A DNA stretch of 64,000 nucleotides from an uncultured Blautia sp. (GCA_900551715.1 URXG01000003.1:1-64000), one strand, 5' to 3'. Shown: positions 44,981 to 55,128, counted from the stretch's first letter. The notes: generated from the letters alone by a model not told the origin. Translations and numbers: made by a program.

Positions 44981-45826
44981 TTATCGAAGGATATTGTGGA
45001 GATATTTGTCTGCTTCCTCATATTTGCCGGCTTTCATAAGATAATTCAGGGACAACATATGATTTTCAATATCATGATTCCATTTTCGGAGATTCTGGTA
45101 TTCTGTCTCAATATCATCAAAGAAAATCAGTTGTTCTTTTAACAGCAGAATCTGCTTTTCATGAAAGATCCGTTCCTGTTCCTGGATTCTGATATTATGC
45201 AGTCCCCTGATAAATATGGGAATTGCAGGAATGGTCAGGCAACAAAAAATAAGAAAATAACCAGGAATTTCAGACTGATTGTTGCATAAAATTGATAGCG
45301 TAATACAAAGCCAGTAAAAGGGAAAGAAAATCTGCGTAAGAGGTACAATGCTGTAAGAACAAGTGAAAATGCCGATCAGATCAGACAGTTTTTTCCACAT
45401 AAGACTTCCTACTGTTAGTACAATAATGCACAAAGTCACTGCATCCGAAACAGTGGTAACAGAATTCATACTGATAAATCCTGCATTCTGATGAAAAATG
45501 ATTTTCTTTACGCTGACATACAGGCACATCATGAGTATTTCCATCAACATGATCGTACCTGTATAAAGAAAATAGGCAAATAATTTCTTTTTGAGCGAAT
45601 CTGAATGCAGAAGCACTATGGATAAAAAACTGGCAAGATGTACGAAAATAAAAGGAACCTTGTCTGGCATAAGTTCGTAGCTGCCAATGATCAATATAAT
45701 ATGCATAAAAAGAATGCACAGATAAGTCTTAGATGGGGATAACCGTCCTCTCAGAATTTGACGGCTGAAATAGAAACACCACAAGGGGTATAGCAACGCA
45801 TTAAATATAACTATTTTTTCATACAC
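44981..45826 (-). CDS. AgrC-like sensor half with acceptor histidine but no ATPase (281 aa)
   Basis: Six or seven membrane helices (residues 5-205), as in peptide-sensing AgrC/10TM kinases, then a coil with the H-box RKWNHDIENH (acceptor His251), ending right after the second dimerisation helix (residue 281). No ATPase domain remains. The stop is a clean one followed by a proper ribosome-binding site for the next gene, so this looks designed rather than freshly broken. RBS AAAAGGAGGG. No agrB/agrD or LytTR regulator lies in the window. Confidence 0.78.
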   Translation of the reverse strand: MYEKIVIFNALLYPLWCFYFSRQILRGRLSPSKTYLCILFMHIILIIGSYELMPDKVPFIFVHLASFLSIVLLHSDSLKKKLFAYFLYTGTIMLMEILMMCLYVSVKKIIFHQNAGFISMNSVTTVSDAVTLCIIVLTVGSLMWKKLSDLIGIFTCSYSIVPLTQIFFPFYWLCITLSILCNNQSEIPGYFLIFCCLTIPAIPIFIRGLHNIRIQEQERIFHEKQILLLKEQLIFFDDIETEYQNLRKWNHDIENHMLSLNYLMKAGKYEEADKYLHNILR

Positions 45827-45890
45827 TGGAAAGCCCTCCTTTTGTTACTGTTATCAGTATAACATATGGCATAATTTCTATCTAGAAGAA

Positions 45891-45921
45891 AAGGGCCAGT
45901 CTCTCTTTAAGACTGACCCTT
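45891..45921 (-). terminator. Terminator after the exported-protein operon
   Basis: AAGGG-CAGTCT (45891-45902) pairs with AGACTG-CCCTT (45910-45921); leftward tail UUUUCUUCU. Separates the surface genes from the split-kinase operon. Confidence 0.8.
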
Positions 45922-45937
45922 AAGGCAAGGTTTTTCT

Positions 45938-46567
45938 TTATCCTATTGTTACTGTTGATAAACCACCACAGCTGAAGAATGCAAATTCTCCTATATTCTT
46001 TATGCTGTCCGGAAGCACTGTCTCTGTCACATCTGAACAATTGCAGAAAGCATATGCTCCAACAGAAGTAACTCCATCCTCAATCTGGATCTCTTTTATC
46101 TCGGAACGGTACTGTGCCCATGGCACGTCAGCTTCTGATTCCCAGGAAACCATTGTTCCTTCACCTGTAATATGGAGAATTCCCTCTTCATCTAAGGACC
46201 AGTTTACGTTGCTGTCTTCTGTGCCACAGAAACCAGATTTCTCTGTTTCTATAGTATCTTCGTCACTGATTCCACTTTCTGTATTCTGATCAGTTCCGGC
46301 ATTTTCATCATCGGAAAATGCTGGAGCCTCCTGTTCTTCCTCCACTGTTAGCTCCTGTTCTCCCTGATCACCGGACAGATCTGCCACAATCTCCTCTTCT
46401 GAATTTTCCCGATCTTCTGTTGTCAGTTCCTGTTCATCGGAAAAATCCTCTGTTTCCACTTCTACATCAATCCCGGCTGCCTGTACATTTTCCATACAGA
46501 CTGCATAACCTCCAAGGCTGACGGCCAGCAGCAATGCTGCCAGCCCTGTTTTTCTTAAATTTTTCAT
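45938..46567 (-). CDS. Exported leucine-rich-repeat protein, short (209 aa)
   Basis: Signal peptide (core LAALLLAVSLGGYAV), then a highly acidic low-complexity linker (about 33-110), then a BspA-type LRR_5 start: WSLDEEGILHITGEGTM, ITSVGAYAF-like repeats and EFAFFSCGGLSTVTIG at the very end. The protein stops within a repeat, so it is likely truncated or a minimal form. Same strand and 12 nt after the 770-aa protein. Confidence 0.75.
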   Translation of the reverse strand: MKNLRKTGLAALLLAVSLGGYAVCMENVQAAGIDVEVETEDFSDEQELTTEDRENSEEEIVADLSGDQGEQELTVEEEQEAPAFSDDENAGTDQNTESGISDEDTIETEKSGFCGTEDSNVNWSLDEEGILHITGEGTMVSWESEADVPWAQYRSEIKEIQIEDGVTSVGAYAFCNCSDVTETVLPDSIKNIGEFAFFSCGGLSTVTIG

Positions 46568-46579
46568 ACTCTGTCACCC

Positions 46580-48892
46580 TTACTTTCTGATCTTTACACT
46601 CTTTGCTTTGCTCCAGGAAGACAAAATCTTATTTTTTCCTACTGTTTTATAGGTAGCAATTCTTACATAATAAGTCTTTCCCTTTGCCTGTACGGAAAGT
46701 GTTGCCTTTGTGGTTCTGTTACTCTTCACATAAACAGTTTTTACACCGCTTTTGAAAGATTTGTTTCTGGAATACTGGATGACATATCCATTACCTGTTG
46801 TGTTTTTCTTCCACGTAACTGTTGCTTTCCTTCTGGCATTGTTGGTAACTTTGTAAATACCGGTCGCAGCAGGTTTCACAGTAACCGTCACCTTCTTGGT
46901 ATTGGCATAATAATTTTCATCTGCTGTCACTTTAATAGTAATGGTTGCCTGTCCCACGAATCCTTTCGCAATGGTGATTTTTCCGGAGTTATTGATCTTT
47001 ACATATTTGCTGTTTGAAGTATAACTCAGTCCATCCCAGTTTTCGTCAGATATCCATTCTGTAGTAATATACTGTTTTTTGGAAGAATAATTTCCGACAA
47101 TATTGTCAGCATAAATTTTGTTTATTCCCTTTGCTATGTTCAGAGTGAATGAAGTACTTCCTTCCAGATAATTTCTTCCTTCTTCTGCTGTTATAACAAT
47201 CTTTACAGCTCCTGCTTTTTCTGCTGAATAATAAATTCCTTCATCCAGATCTGTGTCAGAAGCCCACACCATATCTTCATTCTCAACAGATCTGCTGAGG
47301 CTGCCATCTGTTTTCAGAACTTTCCATCTGAGTTCGCTGAAGTCTCCTACAGCAATTTCGATTGTCTCTTTTTCCAGCTTCAGAACAGGTTCTGCCTTAT
47401 TGATCAGGAAAGTTCCTTCCAGGCTTCCACCATAATTTCCATCTCCTGTGATGGTGAAGGAGGCTGTACCTGCATCTGTATTATCTTTACAGCTGATCTG
47501 GTAATCTTTGCCTTCTTCCAGAGTGTAATCTCCATCTTTCAGTGTTACTTTTGGTGTCTGAGCCTCGCCATTGTAAGTATAACCGCTGGTCGCAATATCA
47601 CTCACGCAGATAGAAAGATCTCTCTTTACAGGCTCCTTTGTTTCCGGATTCCATGGAATCCATGTAATTTCGCCACCATATCCCTGAAGTTTGTCCAGTA
47701 TCCAGGTGCTGTCTGCGTATGGGTAATATGCAGTTGCTTTTACATTTTTGAAGATGTCAGTGCCGAACTTCGGACAATTACCGTAGAAATAAATGTTTGT
47801 AAGGTTCTGACAGTCTGCAAAGGCTTCATCTCCGATTTCTGTAACTGTATCCTTGATATTTACATCCACAAGGTCTGCACAGTTGCTGAAAGCGTTTGGT
47901 TTGATGACTGTTTCATCTTCCGGATTAAGCATTGGAATCTCTGTTCCTTCTGACAGTTTCACACCACAGTCTGAACAATATACATCACCTGTGTATCCTG
48001 GTTCTGTAGTGGTTGCATCTTTCTTATCTCTGATTTCTGTGTTTCCGGTATGATTATCCGGATCCACTTCTCCGTATGTCTTTCCGCATACTTCGCAGAT
48101 TGCTTTGGAGATACAGGTTGCTTTTCCGCCTTTGTGACCATTTTTATCACACTCAGTAACTTCATTCTCTTTTCGTGGAATCGTTTTTCCTGGAACAAGT
48201 ATCTCTTTGCATATGCTGCAACAGGTGTCTCCTGTATATCCTTCTTTTTCGTAAGTAGGTTCCACACGGTTTAAGATTTCTGTTTTGCCATGTCCTGTTG
48301 CTTCTATTTCTTCTGTGTAGCTTTCTCCACATGTACAGGTATATGTTTTTACACCTTTTTCTGTGCAGGTAGGTTTTTGAGTAATTGTGCTTGTAAAGTT
48401 ATGTTTGTGTTCTCCCTCGCCAGCCACATTGATACTGCCATTTATAATATTCAGTTCAACCGCATTTAAATCACCGTCTACGATGTCTCCGTCTTCATAA
48501 GAAACTGTAACCGGATAATTCCCCTCAGTTTCAGGTGCCTTAAAGGTAAGTAATGCAATGTTTCCATTGGAAGTATCTGCATTCACTCCATCCCAGAGAA
48601 TAATTACAGGATTTGCTGTCAGATCGCCAGGTCTGGTCATTGTTAAGGAACTCAGTCCATCCCCTCCCTGAATGCCGGTTAATGTTAATGCCTTATCATA
48701 AGTTACACTGATGGATGCTCCACAGATACCATGATTGTCAGAAATTGAAATAGGAACTGTAACCGAATCTTCTTTTCCTGCCGTGACTGTTCCCACCGTC
48801 AGGTTTACTTTGAATGTGTCTGCAAATACATTTCTGTTTCCCAGCAGCATCCATAAACACAGAAATGCAACTATAAAACGTAGTTTTTTCAT
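46580..48892 (-). CDS. Exported cohesin-domain protein with zinc-ribbon-like, LRR and Ig-like modules (770 aa)
   Basis: Signal peptide to about residue 25, then a cohesin domain (about 27-157; VPISISDNHGICGASISVTYD matches the cohesin core). Next come Cys-rich repeats of C-x2-C and C-x-C type (about 160-310), a short LRR_5 unit (NAFSNCADLVDVNI), MBG-like and Ig-like beta modules, and a final fibronectin-type domain. No sortase signal or SLH domain. Start at 48892 follows GGAGA. By its cohesin it could bind the dockerin of the 1675-aa protein encoded 16 nt upstream. Function unknown; adhesion or matrix role is plausible. Confidence 0.82.
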   Translation of the reverse strand: MKKLRFIVAFLCLWMLLGNRNVFADTFKVNLTVGTVTAGKEDSVTVPISISDNHGICGASISVTYDKALTLTGIQGGDGLSSLTMTRPGDLTANPVIILWDGVNADTSNGNIALLTFKAPETEGNYPVTVSYEDGDIVDGDLNAVELNIINGSINVAGEGEHKHNFTSTITQKPTCTEKGVKTYTCTCGESYTEEIEATGHGKTEILNRVEPTYEKEGYTGDTCCSICKEILVPGKTIPRKENEVTECDKNGHKGGKATCISKAICEVCGKTYGEVDPDNHTGNTEIRDKKDATTTEPGYTGDVYCSDCGVKLSEGTEIPMLNPEDETVIKPNAFSNCADLVDVNIKDTVTEIGDEAFADCQNLTNIYFYGNCPKFGTDIFKNVKATAYYPYADSTWILDKLQGYGGEITWIPWNPETKEPVKRDLSICVSDIATSGYTYNGEAQTPKVTLKDGDYTLEEGKDYQISCKDNTDAGTASFTITGDGNYGGSLEGTFLINKAEPVLKLEKETIEIAVGDFSELRWKVLKTDGSLSRSVENEDMVWASDTDLDEGIYYSAEKAGAVKIVITAEEGRNYLEGSTSFTLNIAKGINKIYADNIVGNYSSKKQYITTEWISDENWDGLSYTSNSKYVKINNSGKITIAKGFVGQATITIKVTADENYYANTKKVTVTVKPAATGIYKVTNNARRKATVTWKKNTTGNGYVIQYSRNKSFKSGVKTVYVKSNRTTKATLSVQAKGKTYYVRIATYKTVGKNKILSSWSKAKSVKIRK

Positions 48893-48908
48893 GACTGATC
48901 TCCTTTCT

Positions 48909-51900
48909 TTAATATGTTGGAATTGAAATAGCTGAAGACCAGGAGGAAGATGCTCCATTCTGATCATTGTACGTACCACTTACGGACACTGACCTGGTAC
49001 CTGGCGAAACAGAAACTGTCACCCAGCCAGTATAATGTTCCTTATATCTTTCTGGTTGTCCTGCATAAGGTTCTGGCCATCCGGGAAGTGTAACGACTCC
49101 CGGACAGTATCCATTAATATATGGTGTGATTGTCTGAGTATAGCCATATTTCGTTTGAGGAGTAATAATATCTATCCAATGAAGCTGGATCTGTACAGAA
49201 TTTGCTGTTCTGTTCTGGTAAGAAGCATCTACAACATAATGAACACCATACTTGCCGCTCCACTGATATCCCCACTGATCAGCCACTCTCTGTGTTGTTG
49301 CAGTTCCAACTGGTGAATAATAGAAGGTAATGGTTTTTGCTGTTGTGGAATCCCACTTGACACTCTGCGCTCCAGGTGTATTATATCCATCTTTTCCAGG
49401 TGCAGAAATTGTATTTGTTGTTCCAAATGCATATCTCGCTGATGAACTTCCCAGATCTGTACCATTGGTTGAACGATACAAAATTTTATAAGTATAACTG
49501 TTTGCTGTAGCAGAAGCATAAATATCAGAAGCTGTAAGATTTCCGGAAACAGTCACGCTGGTAATACCTTTGTTCGCCCCTAATGAATATCCATTGGCAG
49601 CCTGATAAGTGATATCAAGCGTATCACCATAATAAATTGCACTGCCACTGTTCAGCTCTCCAGTCTCAGCTTCTTTATATGGAGAGGATGTTCTGGAAAC
49701 ATGAATGGTATATCCTGTTCCATTATTCCATGTAACTGTATATTCATCTGGAATTACTTTTATAAAAATAGCTGCTTTTTCAACTGATCCTGATACCTCG
49801 ATTGTTTCTGTACCATGTTCCCTCATTGTAAATCCTTCTTTTATGCCATAATCAATGGTCAGTACATCTCCATAATAAACCGTTGCCCCATTGGAAAGTG
49901 TATCTATTGCTGCTCCTGCATTTGGCGATGATACACGACTTACCGTAATAATACCGCCCTCAACCTCTTTCCAATTCACCGTATATTCTTCTGGGATCCA
50001 CTCAGCATATACTGTCTGATCTTCACCTGAAGAAAAAACTGTTTCATCTGTAACCAGTGTTCCATCCGATAATTTCCATCCTCCGAATTTGAATCCTGTT
50101 TTTGCAGGTGTCGGCATCTTACACGTCTGTCCAATTGGTGTTCCTGTTGGAACAGTTACTTTCTTTGTATCACATTCTCCACCTTTGGCATCAAAAGTAA
50201 GATCATAAGAAGTCATAAGTTTATTCAATGTATCACAGTCAACTTTTCGTTTCTCACCTTTTGTAAAGATCAGATTATCATTTTCAACAAGATCTTCGCA
50301 ATAAACAACATCGCCAGTGACATTCAGTTTGGTTGCAAGTTCTTCTTTCTCCTGTGTAAGGACAGCCCCTTTCAGCAACAATGCATTTGGTCCTTCTGAC
50401 GCAAGTTTCGTCTCGCCATAAAGACCCAGTTCTGTCTTTTCTGCCTTCAGGATACAACACACTCCACTGTTGCTGACCGTTGTCTGTCTCAACGAAGTAT
50501 CCGGCGAGTTGATCTGAAGAGGAGTCTTGCCCGAACCGATAATATTAAGTCTGTTGATAATTGTCATCTCGGCATTGGAATCAATGATGAGATTCTTAAA
50601 TGTTTTTCCATAGCCATTGATTTTAAAGAAAGCAACACTGTCATCAATCGACAGTTGCATGTTATCAAGAGTATCCGTCATATCATCCATTAAATTAATG
50701 GTCACTGCTTTAGTTCCTGATGAAATCGCATTCTCCACAACATCGGAATTGGCTGCGTCAATAATCAGGCTCTTTGTTTCCGGAAAAGCATTTTTACCCA
50801 GGTGCACTACATTCTTACCTATATAAAACGCTTTCAGTTTGCTGCAGCCTTCAAAGGCATGATCACCAATGCTTGTCATTCCTGGTGCATCAAGCTGCCA
50901 TAATTCAGAACAACCTTTAAAAGCATTATCAGGAATATCTGTAATATACTTATTCAGTTCAATTCCTGTTATTGGTTTGTTCTGAAAAGCCTTTGAAGAA
51001 ATACCGGTGATCTTAACTACTGATCTTGTACCATCCATATTATCGATTGCTTTATAATCCGGAATGATCACATAACTGTCCTGGCCGGTATATTTTTCTA
51101 CCACACCATCTTTGTTTACCTGAAGTCCATCCGTACAGAACATTTTTTCATTTACATAGTCTGAAATTTCAGATGGTACATCAAAAGAAATCTGTGCGGT
51201 CTGATGGTCATTAAAATCTGCACTACTTACAGAAAAATCTTCAAATCTGTGAAGATCATCATGCAAAATACTGTGAGTATAAACATAATAACTTGCGCTG
51301 GCAATATCATATGCAACCATGCCATACACATCTGCTGTTGTTGCCATAACCACACGATGATATCCTGTCTGTGTATTCTGTGTTGTATAGGTTATGGACT
51401 CCTCTTTTGTTTCTACATTGGACCAGGTTGTGGATGATGCATACTCATTAGATTCAGATGCTGCACTTGTCTGTCCCTGTGTTGAGCTGTCATTTCCTGT
51501 ATTAATATAAGATTTCCCAACACCGGTCTTTTCACTGATCTTCTGGGATACTCCAATTGCCAGTGATTTGGATTCTGCAGAAGTTTCGCTGGCACTGAAG
51601 CCCTTTTCTGAATTCCAGGTAGAAGTGTTTGTGGTATTGGTTGTATGATGTTGCAGCGTTCCTGTCTGGTCTGATCCTCCTGTATCTGTATCAGAGCCTG
51701 TTTTTTTCAGTTTGTCATCTTCTTTGGTTGTTACATCGTTTCCTTTTGTTTTTGTATCTGTACCAAATTTTTTATCTCGACTGCCACCTGCTGTGGCACC
51801 GCCTTCCAGACCGCCCTTCTGTCCTGCCTTATAATTAATACTTGCATCGCCATGAAATTCCCATGACCCACTGTCATAAGCAGTTTTTTCGTCTCCATAT

Positions 51901-53936
51901 TCGACAGTAGTTTTTCCATGCTCTGTTGTATCAGTGCTGCCATAAGTTTTGGTATTATTGGTATCTGTATGGAGATTATAAGTATCTGTAGAATCTACAA
52001 TGCCGGTAGTCTTTGAACCTCCCTGGTTGTTGACAACATACCAGTTATCTGTGGAAGATTTGGAAATTGATTCTGCTTCTTCTCGTGTGTAACCATTTTC
52101 CTTACACCATTCCTCATCTACACTGATACTGTCCGACCAGCCTTTTGACAATGTCCAGGATGCCGTATCTGTAGTTGCCTTCTGAGCTGCCTTTGTATAG
52201 GAATCCATGAGACTGGTTTCTGTTTTTGAAGAGTGTGTGGTGTTGATCGTGTATGTGACACCACCGCTGAGTACTTTTCCGAAGTTATCAACGGTACTGA
52301 CCGGAACGTTTTTGATTTCACCAATCTTATAGGCAAAAACAATTGTTTTCCCATCATCATAGATAACCGGGTCAGTCAGTTTCTTCTTTTCCCATGCCTG
52401 ATTACGGTCACTGATCCAGTTGGCATAGAATACTTTATTTCCAGTTTCCCCTGGTTTGATTCTTTCTACCATATTACCATTTGCATCAGACCAGCCGGTA
52501 AAGGTATACCCATCAAAGGTAAGTGTTGGCAGTACTAATCCATCTGCTGTAGTATAAATAAATTTATCAATATTCTGTTCCCGGTCAACCTGGGCAAATT
52601 TTGCTTCTGAATAGTACTGGACAGTGTAGCTGACTGCTTTCCAGTGTGCATAAAATTTATAAGGTTTATCTACACTTTCTATTTCTGTAACCCTGTTTGC
52701 ATTATCTCCGGCACCGTCATACCATCCAAGGAATTTATAGCCATACACTACAGGATCCTTGTCACTGCTGAGAACCAGCTTATCACCTTTTTTTACAAAT
52801 TTCGGATTCTTGTTTTCTATCTTATCCTGGCTTACCAGTTCTTCCAGGTAACTGTCTCCATTGGCAAGATCATAACTGATAGGCCATGTCTCAATATACC
52901 ATGGCTGCGGTTCCACATAAGTCACCCCACAGACAGCACAATAAGCCCCCTGGGTCCAACCAGGTTCTTCCGTAGTAGGTTCAACAGCTGGAATGATAAC
53001 TTCTGTATGACCTGTTTGAGAAATTATGGTGTCCTCCAAAGTAGTTTCGTGCCTGCCTTTTGCATCACTGTAATATCGGTTGCAAATAGAACAATACCAG
53101 TAATTTTTGTTTCCGTCTTCTGTGCATGTTGGTTCTTTTCGTTCGATTTTTTCTTTTTCATGTTTACATACATGCCAGTGGGAATGTTTCAATTCCACAT
53201 CATACCCTTGTGCGATATATCTGCGGAGTGTAACCACATCCAGGGAATTCAGCTTGCAGTCATCATTTACATCTGCCGCACGTTCATTGATCTCTTCATC
53301 GTACCCAACAATATTACGGCGGATTTTTATAATATCTGTTGCATTGATTTTATTATCTGAATTCACATCTCCCGGTGTAAAATTCGGTGCAACTGTAACG
53401 GTTCCCGGATTCGACTGTAATTCAACCGGGTTAAAATCATTGTCGTAAGCATCACCATCTGCCGTTTTTACAGATATCTTCATTTCTTTTTCAGGAACAC
53501 AGTCTGCATCTACATGAAAAGTAAGCGTCAAAATAACTCCATCTTTGATCTCATCTTTTCCAATGCTTACGCCATCCCAGGTAAACCTGCAGGGTGACGC
53601 ATAACTGGAGGGACCTGCCATGTTCAGCATTTCAAAGGCTTCTCCGGAAGCCCCATCCACTAATGTAAGTCCTTCATCGTAGCTTACTTCAAGTGTCGTC
53701 CCGATAATTCCAGGATTGTCTTTTATCAGAACGTTTACAACTACAGACTGCCCTGCTTCTGCTTCTTTACTTTCTACTGTAATTGTTGCTGTTTTCTTTT
53801 CTTCCGATTCTGAACCTGCTGCCTGGACTGGAACAGATGACCACAGCATCACGAATGCTAAAATTACAGACAGAAATTTTCGCATGTGTTTTATTTTCGT
53901 TTTCCCCCTTTCCCATGTTTTTTTATTTTCTCTCAT
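48909..53936 (-). CDS. Giant exported cohesin-dockerin protein (1675 aa)
   Basis: Long signal peptide (1-41), cohesin (about 48-180), dockerin type I (about 189-246, two calcium loops DVNSDNKINATD and DVNDDCKLNSLD), zinc-ribbon-like CxxC repeats (255-345) and InlB B-type repeats (350-507; FLGWYDG, FTGWSDANG). Then comes a Ser/Thr/Gly/Asp-rich region (about 555-870), LRR_5 repeats (about 960-1080), more InlB-like repeats (1220-1300) and a beta-rich C-terminus ending SIPTY. No membrane or sortase anchor is seen. The start at 53936 has AGGGAGAG at good spacing; the in-frame ATG at 53885 lacks one. First gene of a three-gene secreted operon. No glycosidase domain is present, so this is not a standard cellulosome component. 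Confidence 0.85.
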   Translation of the reverse strand: MRENKKTWERGKTKIKHMRKFLSVILAFVMLWSSVPVQAAGSESEEKKTATITVESKEAEAGQSVVVNVLIKDNPGIIGTTLEVSYDEGLTLVDGASGEAFEMLNMAGPSSYASPCRFTWDGVSIGKDEIKDGVILTLTFHVDADCVPEKEMKISVKTADGDAYDNDFNPVELQSNPGTVTVAPNFTPGDVNSDNKINATDIIKIRRNIVGYDEEINERAADVNDDCKLNSLDVVTLRRYIAQGYDVELKHSHWHVCKHEKEKIERKEPTCTEDGNKNYWYCSICNRYYSDAKGRHETTLEDTIISQTGHTEVIIPAVEPTTEEPGWTQGAYCAVCGVTYVEPQPWYIETWPISYDLANGDSYLEELVSQDKIENKNPKFVKKGDKLVLSSDKDPVVYGYKFLGWYDGAGDNANRVTEIESVDKPYKFYAHWKAVSYTVQYYSEAKFAQVDREQNIDKFIYTTADGLVLPTLTFDGYTFTGWSDANGNMVERIKPGETGNKVFYANWISDRNQAWEKKKLTDPVIYDDGKTIVFAYKIGEIKNVPVSTVDNFGKVLSGGVTYTINTTHSSKTETSLMDSYTKAAQKATTDTASWTLSKGWSDSISVDEEWCKENGYTREEAESISKSSTDNWYVVNNQGGSKTTGIVDSTDTYNLHTDTNNTKTYGSTDTTEHGKTTVEYGDEKTAYDSGSWEFHGDASINYKAGQKGGLEGGATAGGSRDKKFGTDTKTKGNDVTTKEDDKLKKTGSDTDTGGSDQTGTLQHHTTNTTNTSTWNSEKGFSASETSAESKSLAIGVSQKISEKTGVGKSYINTGNDSSTQGQTSAASESNEYASSTTWSNVETKEESITYTTQNTQTGYHRVVMATTADVYGMVAYDIASASYYVYTHSILHDDLHRFEDFSVSSADFNDHQTAQISFDVPSEISDYVNEKMFCTDGLQVNKDGVVEKYTGQDSYVIIPDYKAIDNMDGTRSVVKITGISSKAFQNKPITGIELNKYITDIPDNAFKGCSELWQLDAPGMTSIGDHAFEGCSKLKAFYIGKNVVHLGKNAFPETKSLIIDAANSDVVENAISSGTKAVTINLMDDMTDTLDNMQLSIDDSVAFFKINGYGKTFKNLIIDSNAEMTIINRLNIIGSGKTPLQINSPDTSLRQTTVSNSGVCCILKAEKTELGLYGETKLASEGPNALLLKGAVLTQEKEELATKLNVTGDVVYCEDLVENDNLIFTKGEKRKVDCDTLNKLMTSYDLTFDAKGGECDTKKVTVPTGTPIGQTCKMPTPAKTGFKFGGWKLSDGTLVTDETVFSSGEDQTVYAEWIPEEYTVNWKEVEGGIITVSRVSSPNAGAAIDTLSNGATVYYGDVLTIDYGIKEGFTMREHGTETIEVSGSVEKAAIFIKVIPDEYTVTWNNGTGYTIHVSRTSSPYKEAETGELNSGSAIYYGDTLDITYQAANGYSLGANKGITSVTVSGNLTASDIYASATANSYTYKILYRSTNGTDLGSSSARYAFGTTNTISAPGKDGYNTPGAQSVKWDSTTAKTITFYYSPVGTATTQRVADQWGYQWSGKYGVHYVVDASYQNRTANSVQIQLHWIDIITPQTKYGYTQTITPYINGYCPGVVTLPGWPEPYAGQPERYKEHYTGWVTVSVSPGTRSVSVSGTYNDQNGASSSWSSAISIPTY

Positions 53937-54430
53937 ACCACATCTCTCCCTTCTGTAAATTCATTTTCAGTATACCTTTTTGTATTTACAGATTTGTTCC
54001 GGACATACAGAGAACCTGCCACCTACATGACCTGCCACTGGCAGCTCATTACGGATGCTTTGGCAACTGGCAGCTTCTCCTGCATACTTTGGCATAACAA
54101 CAGCAGGGCCAAATCCATGTCATACAATTCGATTTTCAGAAAATTCAATACAAAAATGTATATTATCAGATTTATTATAACTTTCTTCCAACTATCCATA
54201 AAGCGATTTACACCAATAGCACGTTTTCTGTAACGAACAGCATATTTCGGCAAAACTTCCCTTTTTACACCACTTGACATATTCTCCATATTGTTCTATT
54301 ATGTTTGTGTGAGAACGAAATGTACTTTTCCTTTTATGTTCTTACATCACATTTCGCCTGCTGTGTTTCACAGATTCTTACAGGTATTTCTGGCACATCG
54401 CCAACACTATTCAATTCTATATTTCATTTG
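53937..54430. other. Gene-free region before the giant secreted gene
   Basis: No supported gene. On the - strand a TATACT (53974-53969) could be the -10 of the giant gene, but no good -35 was found. CTGGCAGCT-like words repeat near 54040-54075. The reading frames here have no ribosome-binding sites. Confidence 0.4.
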
Positions 54431-55030
54431 TTGGCAGTACCGGAAAGACTGTAAGTATCATACTCATGATTTCACTTTCCCTTATTACCGGAAAGAGAGG
54501 TTTTATGAGTTACACGAAATGCACCTTTGATGAGCTTAATCTCCTGGATGATTTTCTCCTGAATGCCATTGCATCTGATCCTGAGATTGGAAACGACTTC
54601 TGCCGGACACTGATATCTGTTCTTTTACAGAAGGATATTCAGGATCTTCACGTTGTCGCTCAGAAGGTTATCATGCCACCTACACCGGGGCATCGTGGCG
54701 TACGTCTGGATATTGAAGCCAGGGAATCTTTGGAATTTTCTCCTGGAAGTCCCGGAGATGAATTACAATGACGGTCTGGTGTTTTATTATTTTAATGCTT
54801 CTGGCACAAAGGGCGGTACTCCTGCCATCAAAGCTATGCTTAATTATCTACAGAACAGCTGCGAATCTAACGTTATTAACATTTTGGATCTACTCAGTGA
54901 CTATGGTGAAATTCCGGAGGATCTGAAGGAACAGATAACTGACCAAAAAGATATTTCTGTATTACGCCACTGGCACAAACTTGCTGCCAGATCTGCCAGT
55001 ATTGAAGAATTTCGCCAAAAAATCCTGTAA
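54431..55030 (+). pseudogene. Decayed PD-(D/E)XK (Rpn-type) transposase/nuclease gene
   Basis: An ATG at 54505 after AAAGAGAGG opens a frame reading LLDDFLLNAIASDPEIGNDF and later HRGVRLDIEARE, the N-terminus and the nuclease D-x-E type strand of PD-(D/E)XK-family transposases (PDDEXK_2). The frame stops at 54771. A second frame continues from about 54760 with NYNDGLVFYYFN and ends at 55030, like the C-terminal half of the same family. Intact relatives are roughly 300 aa; the middle, after the first motif, is missing and the halves are out of frame. The end motifs TTGGCAGTACCG (54431-54442) and ATCCTGTAAACAC (55022-55034) recur at 63176-63203. Confidence 0.7.
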
Positions 55031-55079
55031 ACACCAGTAATCCCCATAAGACGTTTTTACATATCACGTCCTATGGGGA
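55020..55079 (+). repeat. 3' end of the decayed element with terminator-like hairpin
   Basis: AAATCCTGTAAACAC (55020-55034) then an inverted repeat CCCCATA-GACG (55042-55053) with CGTC-TATGGGG (about 55067-55077). Both parts are conserved at 63189-63253, so they are element sequence rather than local. Confidence 0.65.
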
Positions 55080-55128
55080 TTTCGTTAATTTATATCACAT
55101 TTCATATGGAGTTTAGCCTGAAATTATA

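Noticed and set aside
46580..53936. Cellulosome locus
   Set aside because: Cohesin and dockerin are present, but there is no glycoside hydrolase, carbohydrate-binding module or scaffoldin array.
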